From the NCBI GenBank assembly GCA_944391085.1, contig CALXSE010000016.1, forward strand, positions 1-48,457: a DNA stretch of 48,457 bases, written 5' to 3'. This DNA is from an uncultured Kiritimatiellota bacterium (GTDB taxonomy: Bacteria > Verrucomicrobiota > Kiritimatiellia > RFP12 > DVOR01). Under the pieces are notes generated by a model. The model was given only the letters and a program-made list of their open reading frames with translations. It made no database searches and was not told the DNA's origin. Shown here piece by piece: positions 29,404-37,609 of the stretch. Position numbers and translations under genes: made by a program. Within the stretch, counting starts at the first letter, position 1. Every line of letters begins with the position of its first letter.

Positions 29404-30339
29404 TCAGCGGTTGTCCACGCGTTCGGGATTCAGGTCGTGCATCAGGAGGCGTTGGCGCGCGAATTCTTCCCAGCGCGTCGAGGGCCGCCCGTAATTCGCG
29501 AAGGGGTCGATGGAAAGCCCGCCGCGCGGCAGGAATTTCCCCCACACCTCCAGATAACGCGGCGCAAGCAGCTTCACCAGATCCTCGAGGATGATGTTCA
29601 CGCAGTCCTCATGGAAGGCCCCATGGTTGCGGAAGCTGAAGAGATAGAGCTTCAGGCTCTTGCTCTCCACCATCTTTTTATCGGGGATGTAGCTGATGTA
29701 AATCGTCGCGAAGTCAGGCTGGCCCGTGATGGGGCAGAGCGAGGTGAACTCCGGGCAGTTGAACTTCACGAAGAAGTCGTTGCCGGGGTGTCTGTTGTCG
29801 AAGGCCTCCAGGATGGCGGGCGTGTACTGGTCGCTGTACACCGTTGTCTTTGCGCCCAGGAGCGTCAGCCCGCGCGTGGGCGGCCCCATCTCGGGCTGCG
29901 GCGGCCTCTGGCCCTCGCGCCGCTGCTCCTGCCGCTCCCTGCGCTCGTCGCGGCGCTCATTGCGGCGGTCGCGGCCGCGCCGCCCTTCCCACCGATCCTC
30001 GCGCCGTTCTTGCTGAGGCTGCGGCGCTGGTTGCGGCGCGGGCGTCTCCATCGGGGGCGCGGGCTGGGCGGGCACGGGCGCCGGAGGCGTTTCCGTTTGC
30101 GGCTCGGCCTGGGGGGCCTCTGGTTCGGGGGCGGGCACGGGGTCTGGGGTGGGCACGGGTTCGGCCGACGCGCCCACGCCCATGTCGGCCGGCGCGGCCA
30201 TGGTTGGGGCCGGCCCGGGCTCCTGCTGGGGCGGGAGGGCGGGCTGCCCGGCGGGGGGCTCAGGTTTGGGCGCGCGTCCGTGGCGCGCTTGCTTGCCACG
30301 GGGTTTGGCGACTTTGCGTCCGGGTGGGGTTGCGTTCAT
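29404..30339 (-). CDS. queF: NADPH-dependent preQ0 reductase with long disordered N-terminal extension
   Basis: This 311-residue protein reduces the preQ0 nitrile to preQ1. The catalytic core (about 151-311) is a unimodular QueF: Cys202 in [13 protein letters not shown], the QueF motif [21 protein letters not shown], and a C-terminal domain as usual. Before it come about 150 extra residues not normal for QueF: a Pro/Ala/Glu tract (about 25-110) and an Arg/Glu-rich tract (about 111-143, many ERR and RR pairs). The start at 30339 is favoured because the promoter and a GAGG site lie just upstream; Met151 would give only the core. queC follows after one base. Confidence 0.92.
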   Translation of the reverse strand: MNATPPGRKVAKPRGKQARHGRAPKPEPPAGQPALPPQQEPGPAPTMAAPADMGVGASAEPVPTPDPVPAPEPEAPQAEPQTETPPAPVPAQPAPPMETPAPQPAPQPQQERREDRWEGRRGRDRRNERRDERRERQEQRREGQRPPQPEMGPPTRGLTLLGAKTTVYSDQYTPAILEAFDNRHPGNDFFVKFNCPEFTSLCPITGQPDFATIYISYIPDKKMVESKSLKLYLFSFRNHGAFHEDCVNIILEDLVKLLAPRYLEVWGKFLPRGGLSIDPFANYGRPSTRWEEFARQRLLMHDLNPERVDNR

Positions 30340-30372
30340 CAAAAGGGAATCCTCACATAAAAACAAGCACAC

Positions 30373-30381
30373 AGTCTAGCA
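30373..30381 (-). promoter_or_regulatory. Extended -10 promoter of queF-queC-SBP
   Basis: TGC precedes TAGACT (30378-30373, minus strand), itself preceded by a run of T. The leader is about 27 nt and shows no preQ1 riboswitch fold. Confidence 0.55.
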
Positions 30382-30391
30382 AAAACCATGC

Positions 30392-30859
30392 TCAGGCGCG
30401 TGGCATCCGCAGCCGCCGCACCCACCGCAGGAGGGGCCGCCGCCCCGGTGAGCCGACCACTTCCACCGCGTCGAAACGGTGCGGCGCCTCCGCCAGACGC
30501 CGTTGCGCCAGCCAATGGGCGGCGGCTTTGCGCGCGTTCTCGCGCTTGCGTGCGTCCACAGCGTCCAATGGCCGCCCCAGCCGCGCGTTGCCGCGCGTCT
30601 TCACCTCCACGAAGAGGATGACGCCGCGCCGCCGCGCCACCAAATCGATTTCCCCCCGGCGCGTAGGCCGGGCGTTGCGCTCGAGAATGGCGCATCCACA
30701 GGCGCGGAGCAGGCGTGCCGCCCATCGTTCGCCCCAGGCCCCCGCGTCCTGCGCCGGGGGGAAGACGCGCTCCGCGAGCCCCCACAGTGCCAGCTTCGCC
30801 CGAGCCAGGGGGCCGGGACGGAAGAGCTGCCCGAAATCGTCCTCCTCCGCGACGCCCAT
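30392..30859 (-). CDS. YraN/UPF0102 family nuclease-like protein
   Basis: This 155-residue protein has the restriction-endonuclease-like fold of UPF0102. It carries GERWAARLL, ILERNAR, GEIDLVARR and FVEVKTRGNARLGRP, which supply the Glu, Asp and E-x-K residues of the fold, and a C-terminal helical part. The cellular role of the family is not settled; an endonuclease function linked to DNA processing has been proposed. The start at 30859 lies 5 nt after the stop of the upstream methyltransferase gene, so the two are co-transcribed. Confidence 0.88.
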   Translation of the reverse strand: MGVAEEDDFGQLFRPGPLARAKLALWGLAERVFPPAQDAGAWGERWAARLLRACGCAILERNARPTRRGEIDLVARRRGVILFVEVKTRGNARLGRPLDAVDARKRENARKAAAHWLAQRRLAEAPHRFDAVEVVGSPGRRPLLRWVRRLRMPRA

Positions 30860-30864
30860 GCGCC

Positions 30865-32034
30865 TCACTTTTCGGCCAGGATGACCGTGTAGCCGCGCCG
30901 TTGGAAGGTGCCCAGTGGCGTGAAGCCTTCCGCCTGCAACAGTTCCGTGGGCTTCCCGGCGGTCTTGGCCACGTAGGCGATGAGGCCGCCCTTGCGGAGT
31001 GTCCGCGCCGCGGTCTGGATGAAATGCCTGGCGATGCGCCAGTCGCCGAAGTAAGGCGGGTTGGAAAGGAAGAGGTCGTATGCGCCTTCTTCCAGGCCCT
31101 CGGGGTGGAAGAAGACCCGCGCGCGGTGGGGGTGGCGGCGCACGTTCTCCAGCGCGCTTTCCCGCGCGGAGGCGTCCGTATCCAGGTAATCCACGCGCAG
31201 CGCCTTGTCCGGGAAGGCCGTCGCCAGCAGGATCCCGTCCATGCCGCACCCGCAGCCCATGTCGAGCACCCGGTCGCCGCTGTCGAAGGCGACCTGCTCG
31301 GCCACCACCTCGGTCAGCGCCAGCCCTCCCATGTCCGCCCGGCGGTGGCAGAAACATCCCGGCAACGTCGTCAGCGTGATGGGCCCATGTCCCTTGAGCG
31401 ACACCTCGAACGTCGCGCGATGGTTCGGCAACGCCTCCGGCGCGTAGGGCTTGCTGACCGTCCCCTGCAGGAGCGTCACGCCGCCCTCTTTGCGGAGCGA
31501 GAGCTTGCCCCCGCAGGCCTTCCGCAGGCGCTCCACGAAGGTCGGGTTCGCCTCTTCCGCCGTCACGATCAGCCGCCGCCCCGCCCGCGTCGCCGTCTGC
31601 TCCAGCACAAAAAGGTCGCGCTCCGCCGTGCCGTCGCCCTTCGTCAGCTGCCAGAAGACCGTGTCTCCCTGCGCCAAACCCACCAAATCAAGCGATGTGC
31701 TTACCAGGAACCCAAGGTCGGCCCCCGCGTCCTCCACCAGCGTCGCGTGGTTGTTCGTCAGGTTGCGGCGGATCGTCTCTTCCGCGTGCGCGTCGAAAGT
31801 GTGGATCGTCGCCGTCCCCCGCGTAATCCCCCGCAGCCATGCGGCCATCGCCGCGGCGCCCGTGCGCCCGCCCAGGAAGAGCGGCCGCGTGACCGTCCCC
31901 AACGTCGGCATCAGCGCCACCAGGGCGGCCTCCGTCGGGTTCAGCCCGCTCCGCGACACCACGCGCAGGCCCTTGTCCCAGAACAATTCCTTCCGCCGAT
32001 GCTGCGGAAGGGTCGTAAGCGAAATCGTCAACAT
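30865..32034 (-). CDS. RsmC/RlmG-like rRNA guanine-N2 methyltransferase
   Basis: This 389-residue protein has two domains. The N-terminal half (about 1-195) looks like a degenerate methyltransferase domain. The C-terminal half has the SAM motif VLDMGCGCGMDGI, an acidic YLDTD and the catalytic LSNPPYFGDW typical of N2-guanine methyltransferases of the RsmC/RlmG group. The exact target nucleotide cannot be told from sequence. The start at 32034 lies exactly 7 nt after the -10 box with no ribosome site, so the transcript is predicted to be leaderless. Confidence 0.83.
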   Translation of the reverse strand: MLTISLTTLPQHRRKELFWDKGLRVVSRSGLNPTEAALVALMPTLGTVTRPLFLGGRTGAAAMAAWLRGITRGTATIHTFDAHAEETIRRNLTNNHATLVEDAGADLGFLVSTSLDLVGLAQGDTVFWQLTKGDGTAERDLFVLEQTATRAGRRLIVTAEEANPTFVERLRKACGGKLSLRKEGGVTLLQGTVSKPYAPEALPNHRATFEVSLKGHGPITLTTLPGCFCHRRADMGGLALTEVVAEQVAFDSGDRVLDMGCGCGMDGILLATAFPDKALRVDYLDTDASARESALENVRRHPHRARVFFHPEGLEEGAYDLFLSNPPYFGDWRIARHFIQTAARTLRKGGLIAYVAKTAGKPTELLQAEGFTPLGTFQRRGYTVILAEK

Positions 32035-32041
32035 GCTTTTC

Positions 32042-32050
32042 AGTGTACCA
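32042..32050 (-). promoter_or_regulatory. Extended -10 promoter of the RsmC-like gene
   Basis: TGG precedes TACACT (32047-32042, minus strand). Seven bases later comes the ATG, so transcription is predicted to begin at the start codon or within one or two bases. Confidence 0.6.
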
Positions 32051-32226
32051 CAACCTTCCCTTCCCTTTCCGCCCTCCCGGAGTTTCCGCAAAGGGCTGGG
32101 GCCGCGTCATGGCGGGGCCGCGTCCCTGGTGGCGCCCCTGTAAAAGGAGGCCGGGCTCGGCGTGGGGTTGTGGCGGAGGCACAGGCGGAATATTCTGTCT
32201 TTGCACGGCGGGGAGGGGCGCGATTG

Positions 32227-32235
32227 TGTTATAAT
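32227..32235 (+). promoter_or_regulatory. Extended -10 promoter of metY operon
   Basis: TGT precedes a perfect TATAAT (32230-32235). The predicted leader is about 57 nt, the longest seen here, and ends in AAGGAG before the metY ATG. Confidence 0.65.
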
Positions 32236-32298
32236 GGCACGCAATCGCTCGGACGCCACCGTGGCGCGGGAAGCGGACAATAGGAAGGAGCCAACAGG

Positions 32299-33573
32299 AT
32301 GAAGTTTGAGACGAAATGCGTTCAGGCGGGGTGGGACCCGAAGAACGGCGAGCCGCGCGTCCCCCCGATCTATCAGAGCACGACCTTTAAGTTCGATTCC
32401 GCGCAGCATGTGGCCGATCTGTTCGACCTGAAGGTGGGCGGGCATTTTTACACGCGCCTGAGCAACCCGACGCTTGACTATGTGGAGCAGCGCATCGCCG
32501 CGCTCGAGGGCGGCGTGGGCGCGATGCTGACCAGCGCCGGCCAGGCCGCGAGCATGATCTCGCTCCTCACCGTGGCGCACGCGGGCGACCACATCGTCTC
32601 GAGCTCGGAGATCTACGGCGGCACGGTCAACCTCTTCGGCGTGACGCTCGAGAAGCTGGGCATCCAGTTCACGTGGGTCCACCCGGATGCCTCCGACGAG
32701 GAAATCCAGGCGGCCATCCGCCCGAACACCAAGGCTGTCTTCGGCGAGACGCTGGCGAACCCCGCCCTCTCCATCCTTGACGTGGAACGCTGGGCCAGGG
32801 TCGCGCACAGGAACGGCCTCCCCCTCATCCTGGACAACACCTTCCCCACGCCCTACCTGTGCCGACCCTTCGAGTGGGGCGCGGACATCGTGGTGCACGC
32901 GAGCACGAAGTATCTCGACGGCCACGCGGTGAGCCTGGGCGGCATCATCGTGGACAGCGGCAACTTCGATTGGGCCGCCTCGGGCCGCTTCCCGGACTTC
33001 ACGGAGCCCGACCCCTCCTACCATGGCCTCGTCTACACCCAGGCCTTCGGCAAGATGGCCTACATCGTCAAGGCCCGCGCCCAGCTGATGCGCGACATGG
33101 GCGCCCAGGCCGCGCCGTTCAACGCCTTCCTGTTGAACCTTGGCATGGAGACCCTGCCCCTGCGTATGGCCCGCCACAGCGAGAACGCCCTCAAGGTGGC
33201 CCAGTGGCTCTCGAACAACCCGCACGTGCGCAACGTCCGTTATCCCGGCCTGAAGGGCGACAAGTATCACGCCCTCGCGCAGAAGTACATGCCGCTCGGC
33301 AGCTCCGGCGTCGTCACCTTCGAGGTCAACGGCTCGCGCGCGGACACCCAGCGCCTGATGGACAGCCTTCAGCTGGCCAAAATCGTCGTCCACGTGGCCG
33401 ACGCGCGCACCTGCGTGCTCCACCCCGCCAGCATGACGCACCGCCAGCTGACCGACGAGCAGCTCCTCGCCGCGGGCATCTCGCCCACCACCGTGCGCTT
33501 CTCCTGCGGCATCGAGCACATCGACGACATCCTCGCCGATCTCGACCAGGCCTTCAAGAAGGCCTTCGCCTGA
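32299..33573 (+). CDS. metY: O-acetyl-L-homoserine sulfhydrylase-like PLP enzyme
   Basis: This 424-residue enzyme of the Cys/Met metabolism PLP family probably makes homocysteine directly from O-acetylhomoserine and sulfide. The PLP lysine is in HASTKYLDGHAV, and other marks are YTRLSNPT near the start, TSAGQAA and the substrate-binding EHIDDI segment near the end. A length of about 425 fits MetY better than the about 385 of MetB/MetC, but cystathionine synthase or lyase activity cannot be excluded. AAGGAG precedes the ATG. A lipoprotein gene follows after 4 nt. Confidence 0.9.
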   Translation: MKFETKCVQAGWDPKNGEPRVPPIYQSTTFKFDSAQHVADLFDLKVGGHFYTRLSNPTLDYVEQRIAALEGGVGAMLTSAGQAASMISLLTVAHAGDHIVSSSEIYGGTVNLFGVTLEKLGIQFTWVHPDASDEEIQAAIRPNTKAVFGETLANPALSILDVERWARVAHRNGLPLILDNTFPTPYLCRPFEWGADIVVHASTKYLDGHAVSLGGIIVDSGNFDWAASGRFPDFTEPDPSYHGLVYTQAFGKMAYIVKARAQLMRDMGAQAAPFNAFLLNLGMETLPLRMARHSENALKVAQWLSNNPHVRNVRYPGLKGDKYHALAQKYMPLGSSGVVTFEVNGSRADTQRLMDSLQLAKIVVHVADARTCVLHPASMTHRQLTDEQLLAAGISPTTVRFSCGIEHIDDILADLDQAFKKAFA

Positions 33574-33577
33574 GGCC

Positions 33578-34243
33578 ATGCGCCGCTCTCGGATCGCCGC
33601 CGCCGCGCTCCTCCTCGTGGGGGGGCTCGTCGGCGGTTGCGCCTCCGGCCCCAGCCTGCGCGCGCTGAACGCCAGGGAGGCGAAGATCGACGTCTATCCA
33701 AACGGCGAGGTGCGCGTCTTCGGCGAGCCCATCGAGATGGGCGAGCTCTCGGGGATCGTCAAAAACTCCTCCACCCAGCCGCAGGACACCGTCCTCATTC
33801 GCCTGCACGGCGACCCGGACAGCCCCGAGTTCGTCACCCTCCGCAAGTACGTGACCGACCAGATGTTCCGCGGGGGGCACCTCAAGTTCCGCTTCTTCTC
33901 CACGCCGCAGGCCTCCGTCTCGACCTACAACCTGCTCACGGGGAAAACCTCCACCGCCGTCTTGGACAACTCCTTCAAGGTCCATTACTCCGGAAGCGAG
34001 ATCGCCTCGGAGGCAGACCGGCTGGCCGCCGAGCGCAAAGCCTACCTTGACGGCACCTACGTTTCGGACGCCATCGGCCGCCGGGCCGTCGTCACCGAAG
34101 GCCGGCCCGAGGAATTGGCCGTCGGCGGCGAGGCCCTGCAGGAGGCCGCGCCCCAGCGCCGGAACGCCCGGCCCGAGCAACCCGCCTCCTCCCTGCGCGA
34201 ACGCTACCAGCGCCAGCAACGCCAACGTCAGGTGCGCCCATGA
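33578..34243 (+). CDS. Lipoprotein with possible ExbD-like domain
   Basis: This 221-residue exported lipoprotein has a signal peptide ending in a lipobox, GLVGGC, with the acylated Cys at position 21. Residues about 37-115 (KIDVYPNGEVRVFGEPI, then DTVLIRLHGD, then a helix) resemble the periplasmic domain of ExbD/TolR proteins, but without the ExbD membrane anchor. That resemblance is my reading of the pattern, not a search result. The C-terminal 50 residues are Gln/Arg-rich and probably disordered. It overlaps murE by 4 nt, so it may serve the cell envelope. Confidence 0.7.
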   Translation: MRRSRIAAAALLLVGGLVGGCASGPSLRALNAREAKIDVYPNGEVRVFGEPIEMGELSGIVKNSSTQPQDTVLIRLHGDPDSPEFVTLRKYVTDQMFRGGHLKFRFFSTPQASVSTYNLLTGKTSTAVLDNSFKVHYSGSEIASEADRLAAERKAYLDGTYVSDAIGRRAVVTEGRPEELAVGGEALQEAAPQRRNARPEQPASSLRERYQRQQRQRQVRP

Positions 34244-35580
34244 CGCGCTATTCGGACGTAACGTGCGATTCGCGCCGGGTCACGCCCGGCGCCCTTTTCG
34301 TCGCCATCCCCGGCACCCGCGACGACGGCGCAAGATACGTCTCCGAGGCCCGCGCCAAGGGCGCGGCCGCCGTCATGGGCGCCTGCGAGGGCTGCGACAT
34401 CCGCGTGGAAGACCCGCGCGCCGCCTTCGCCGAAGCCTGCGCCGAACACTTCGGCCGCCCCTCCGAACGCCTCCTCCTCTGCGGCGTCACGGGGACCAAC
34501 GGCAAGACCACCACCGCCTGGCTCCTGCGCGACATGCTCGCCCAAGGCGGCCTCCTCCCCGGCCTCCTCACCACCGTCGCCGCCCAATGGCCCGGCCACG
34601 ACGTCCCCGCCGACCGCACCACGCCGGACGCCCGAACCCTTCAGGCCGACCTCGCCGCGATGGCCGCCGCAGGTTGTCGCGCCGCCGTCATGGAGGTCTC
34701 CAGCCACGCCATCGACCAAGCGCGCGTCGGCGCCTGCCGCTTCGCCCTCTGCGCCTTCACCAACCTCACGCAGGATCACCTCGATTACCACAAGACGATG
34801 GAGGCCTACTTCGCCGTCAAGGCGCGCCTCTTCCTCGAACATCCCGCCGCCCCCGCCGTCATCAACGCGGACGACCCCTACGGCCGCCGCCTGTTGGCCC
34901 TGCTCGCGGGCCGCCGCGATCTGTTCCCCTACGCCGCCTCGGCGCTCAAGGCCTCCTTCTCCCCCGCCGGCACCGAGGCCGAGATGAGGCTCGATGGGCG
35001 GCGGGTCTCCTTCCGGACCGCCCTTTGCGGCCGTTACAACCTCTCCAACATCCTCTGCGCCGCCACCGCCGCGCAGGCCCTCGGCGTCGGCGCCGAGGCC
35101 ATCCTTGCGGCCATCGCCGCGGCCAAGCCCCGCTGGGGGCGCCTTGAGCCCGCCGCCCCGCACGTCTTCGTCGACTACGCGCATACCGACGACGCCCTCG
35201 CCAACGTCCTTTCCACCCTCCGGGCCCTCGCCAAGGGGCGCCTCATCTGCGTCTTCGGGTGCGGCGGCGACCGCGACCGCGCCAAGCGCCCCAAGATGGC
35301 CGCCGCCGTCGACCGTTGGGCCGATGTGCCCATCGTCACCTCCGACAACCCGCGCACCGAGCCCCCTGAGGCCATCATCGCCGACATCCTGCCCGGCTTC
35401 CGCGACCACACCCCCCTCGTCGAGCCCGACCGCCGCGCCGCCATCCGCCGCGCCCTCGCCCTGCGCGGGGAGGACGACGTCGTCCTCATCGCCGGCAAGG
35501 GCCATGAGACCTATCAGGAAATCAACGGCGTGCGCCACCCCTTCTCGGATGCGGCGGTCGTGCGGGAGTCGTTGGGGTAG
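34240..35580 (+). CDS. murE: UDP-MurNAc-tripeptide ligase
   Basis: This 446-residue Mur ligase (E. coli 495) adds the third peptide residue to UDP-MurNAc-Ala-Glu. The N-terminal UMP-binding part has CDSRRVTPGALFVAIPG, the ATP loop is GVTGTNGKTTT, the central domain has EVSSHAIDQARV, and the C-terminal domain has TSDNPRTEPP. The DNPR motif points to meso-diaminopimelate as substrate. The short length comes from a compact N-terminal domain. It starts inside the stop codon of the lipoprotein gene. The usual neighbours murF and mraY are absent. Confidence 0.95.
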   Translation: MTRYSDVTCDSRRVTPGALFVAIPGTRDDGARYVSEARAKGAAAVMGACEGCDIRVEDPRAAFAEACAEHFGRPSERLLLCGVTGTNGKTTTAWLLRDMLAQGGLLPGLLTTVAAQWPGHDVPADRTTPDARTLQADLAAMAAAGCRAAVMEVSSHAIDQARVGACRFALCAFTNLTQDHLDYHKTMEAYFAVKARLFLEHPAAPAVINADDPYGRRLLALLAGRRDLFPYAASALKASFSPAGTEAEMRLDGRRVSFRTALCGRYNLSNILCAATAAQALGVGAEAILAAIAAAKPRWGRLEPAAPHVFVDYAHTDDALANVLSTLRALAKGRLICVFGCGGDRDRAKRPKMAAAVDRWADVPIVTSDNPRTEPPEAIIADILPGFRDHTPLVEPDRRAAIRRALALRGEDDVVLIAGKGHETYQEINGVRHPFSDAAVVRESLG

Positions 35581-35585
35581 GGGCC

Positions 35586-36827
35586 TCAGCGCGATTCGTC
35601 GGTGAGCGGCGAGAGCATCGCCAGGAGCGACCACGCCGCGCACCATGGCAAAACCGCCGTCGCCGCGAGTTTGAGCGCCGCGCCGAACCCGATCGCCTCG
35701 CCCCCCATCAGCCGCCCCAGCGGGTCGAGCGCCGCCAGCCCGCGGAAGGGCCACGCCACGCAGGCGGAGATGAACGTGCTGGCGCGCGCCCAAACGGAGG
35801 CGACCTCGTCCACCACCGCGGTCTCCGGCGAGAGCGTCGCCGCCGCCGCGGCCGCGAAGGCCAACGTCCCCACGAAGAGCGTCACGGGCAGGGAGAAGGC
35901 GCACCCCAGCGCCGTGCCCAACGCCGCCGCCATCGCCACGGTCAGCAAAAGCGCCAGGCAGAAGGCGGCGAGGTTGGCGGGCGGGGATTGCCCCGGGCCC
36001 AGGAGCGCCACATCGGCGCGTTCGCGGTAAAGGATGAGGGCCGCGTCGTTGGCGTCCTCGCGCAGCAGGGTGACGGAGAGGGGCTCGCCGGGTTTGGCAA
36101 AGCCTGAAGGGAGGTCCACGGTCAGCGCCGTCTCCGGCAGGGAATCGGGGCGAAACGTCCATGTCTCGCCCGCGCAGGCGGCCGTTATGCAGAGGCGGAG
36201 CGCGTCGCGCGCGCCGAGGAAGGGGCGCCCGGAAAGACGGAAGGTGACCTTGCCGGCGCGGGAGGGCGCGGGGAAAAGATAGGTCTTCGCCTCGCCCGGG
36301 CGAAGTTCGGCGGGGCGTGTCTCGAGCGTCTCCCGGGTGGCGCGGAGCAGGCGGCTGTCGGAGGCGCCCTCCGGCACGCGCCCCTGTTCGCGGAGGCCGT
36401 CGAGCCAGGCCTCGGCTTGGGCGGAGAGGTCGGGCAGGTTGGTTGGGCGGAGCACGGCTCGGCCCTCGGGGAAGGGCCGCCAGGCGGTGAGGAGCCAGAG
36501 CGCGGCCACGGCGGCGGCGAAGGGCGCGAGCGTGCCCAGGAAGCGCCCCCACCAGAGCGTCCAGCGGCCGATCGGCTTGGTGAGGGCGAGGGACAGGCGG
36601 TGGCGATCGCGGTCAAGCGCATAGGCCGTGCCGCCGCACCAGAGCGCCGCCACGAGCAGAATCCCCCAGGCCAGGAAGAGGCCGTATCCCGTGCGCGTCA
36701 GCCCCGCGTCGTCGCGTCCCGGCAAGGCCAGCAGGCAAAGCGCCAGCGCCGCCAAAAGCGTGGACAGGAGCGCGCCGCGTACGGCCCGACGCCAGCCCAG
36801 CGCCAATTCGGCCCAGAGCGCGCTCAC
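35586..36827 (-). CDS. ABC-2-type permease-like membrane protein
   Basis: This 413-residue protein has two hydrophobic segments at the N-terminus (about 15-35 and 48-68), then RDRHRLSLALTKPIGRWTLWWGRFLGTL, typical of ABC-2 permeases at the cytoplasmic edge of a helix. A further helix follows, then a large soluble domain (about 125-280) and a C-terminal block of helices. The soluble insert probably faces the periplasm. The ATG overlaps the ATPase stop by 4 nt, so it is likely a permease half of this exporter. The substrate is unknown. Confidence 0.72.
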   Translation of the reverse strand: MSALWAELALGWRRAVRGALLSTLLAALALCLLALPGRDDAGLTRTGYGLFLAWGILLVAALWCGGTAYALDRDRHRLSLALTKPIGRWTLWWGRFLGTLAPFAAAVAALWLLTAWRPFPEGRAVLRPTNLPDLSAQAEAWLDGLREQGRVPEGASDSRLLRATRETLETRPAELRPGEAKTYLFPAPSRAGKVTFRLSGRPFLGARDALRLCITAACAGETWTFRPDSLPETALTVDLPSGFAKPGEPLSVTLLREDANDAALILYRERADVALLGPGQSPPANLAAFCLALLLTVAMAAALGTALGCAFSLPVTLFVGTLAFAAAAAATLSPETAVVDEVASVWARASTFISACVAWPFRGLAALDPLGRLMGGEAIGFGAALKLAATAVLPWCAAWSLLAMLSPLTDESR

Positions 36828-37609
36828 GCCGGCCCTCCGCCGAGCCAGGGAAGGCCCCCCGCGGCGTCGAGGGGCGAGACGTGGCCGGTCGGCGCGACGG
36901 TCTCAAGGAAGAAGTCCTCGAGCGGCTCCTTCAGGTCGCTGACCCGTCCTTGGGCGCGGCAAACGCCGCGGTCGAGGATGAGGATGCGGTCGCAGCAGTC
37001 CTGGACGTCCGGCAGGAGGTGCGAGCTCATGAGGACCGCGATGCCGCGGGACTTGAGCGCGAGGATGAGATCCTTCACCTCGCGCGTGCCGATGGGGTCG
37101 AGGCCGGAGGTCGGCTCGTCAAGCACGAGCAGGCGGGGGGCGTTGAGCAGGGCCTGCGCGAGGCCGACGCGGCGGGTCATGCCCTTGGAGAAAGTCCCGA
37201 CGCGGCGGTCGGCCACGTGCGCCACGCCCGCCAGGCGCAACAAGTCCTCCACCCGGTCGCGCAGGGTGCGCCCGCCGAGGCCGAAGAGCCGCCCATAGTA
37301 GCGCAGGGTCTCACGCGGCGTGAGGAAGGGGTGGAGGTGGGTGAGTTCGGGCAGGTACCCGATGGCGGCGTGGGCGCGCCTGGATTCCGGCGGCTCGCCG
37401 AAGACGCGGATGTCGCCGCCGTCGCGCCGGAGCAGGCCCAGGAGCATCCGGATGGTGGTGCTTTTGCCGGAGCCGTTGGGACCGAGCAGGCCGAAGACCT
37501 CCCCCGGGCCGACGGCAAAGGAAAGCCCCTTCACGGCCTCGACGGTGGGGCGGCCCCAGAAATCGCGGAAGGTTTTGCGGACGTCGTCCAGGACAAGCGG
37601 CTCGCTCAT
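36824..37609 (-). CDS. ABC transporter ATP-binding protein
   Basis: This 261-residue ATPase has Walker A GPNGSGKST, a Q-loop region, the signature FSKGMTRRVGLAQAL (SKGM in place of LSGGQ), Walker B LLVLDEPTSGLD and the H-loop SSHLL. It belongs to the CcmA/NatA type that partners ABC-2 permeases. It lies between two permease-like genes with 4-nt overlaps on both sides, so the three form one complex. Confidence 0.92.
   Translation of the reverse strand: MSEPLVLDDVRKTFRDFWGRPTVEAVKGLSFAVGPGEVFGLLGPNGSGKSTTIRMLLGLLRRDGGDIRVFGEPPESRRAHAAIGYLPELTHLHPFLTPRETLRYYGRLFGLGGRTLRDRVEDLLRLAGVAHVADRRVGTFSKGMTRRVGLAQALLNAPRLLVLDEPTSGLDPIGTREVKDLILALKSRGIAVLMSSHLLPDVQDCCDRILILDRGVCRAQGRVSDLKEPLEDFFLETVAPTGHVSPLDAAGGLPWLGGGPA

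Larger units (their letters stand above)
32035..32298. other. Divergent gap between the RsmC-like gene and metY
   Basis: These 264 bases hold two outward promoters (32042-32050 minus; 32227-32235 plus). A weaker candidate on the plus strand is TTGTGG-17-TATTCT at 32168-32196. The metY leader contains the dyad CGCCAC-C-GTGGCG, too tight for a hairpin loop, which might be an operator. I see no SAM riboswitch core and no convincing small gene. Confidence 0.5.

Noticed and set aside
30340..30372. Possible preQ1 riboswitch before queF
   Set aside because: The leader is only about 30 nt and lacks the H-type pseudoknot pattern and the A-rich tail.
32235..32253. TGGCACG followed by CAATCGC as a sigma-54 promoter of metY
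   Set aside because: The position ten bases after GG is CT, not GC, and no TTGC follows. A perfect TATAAT overlaps it.
32236..32298. SAM riboswitch before metY
   Set aside because: The 57-nt leader is too short for SAM-I and shows no core motif of other SAM classes. Only a tight dyad is present.
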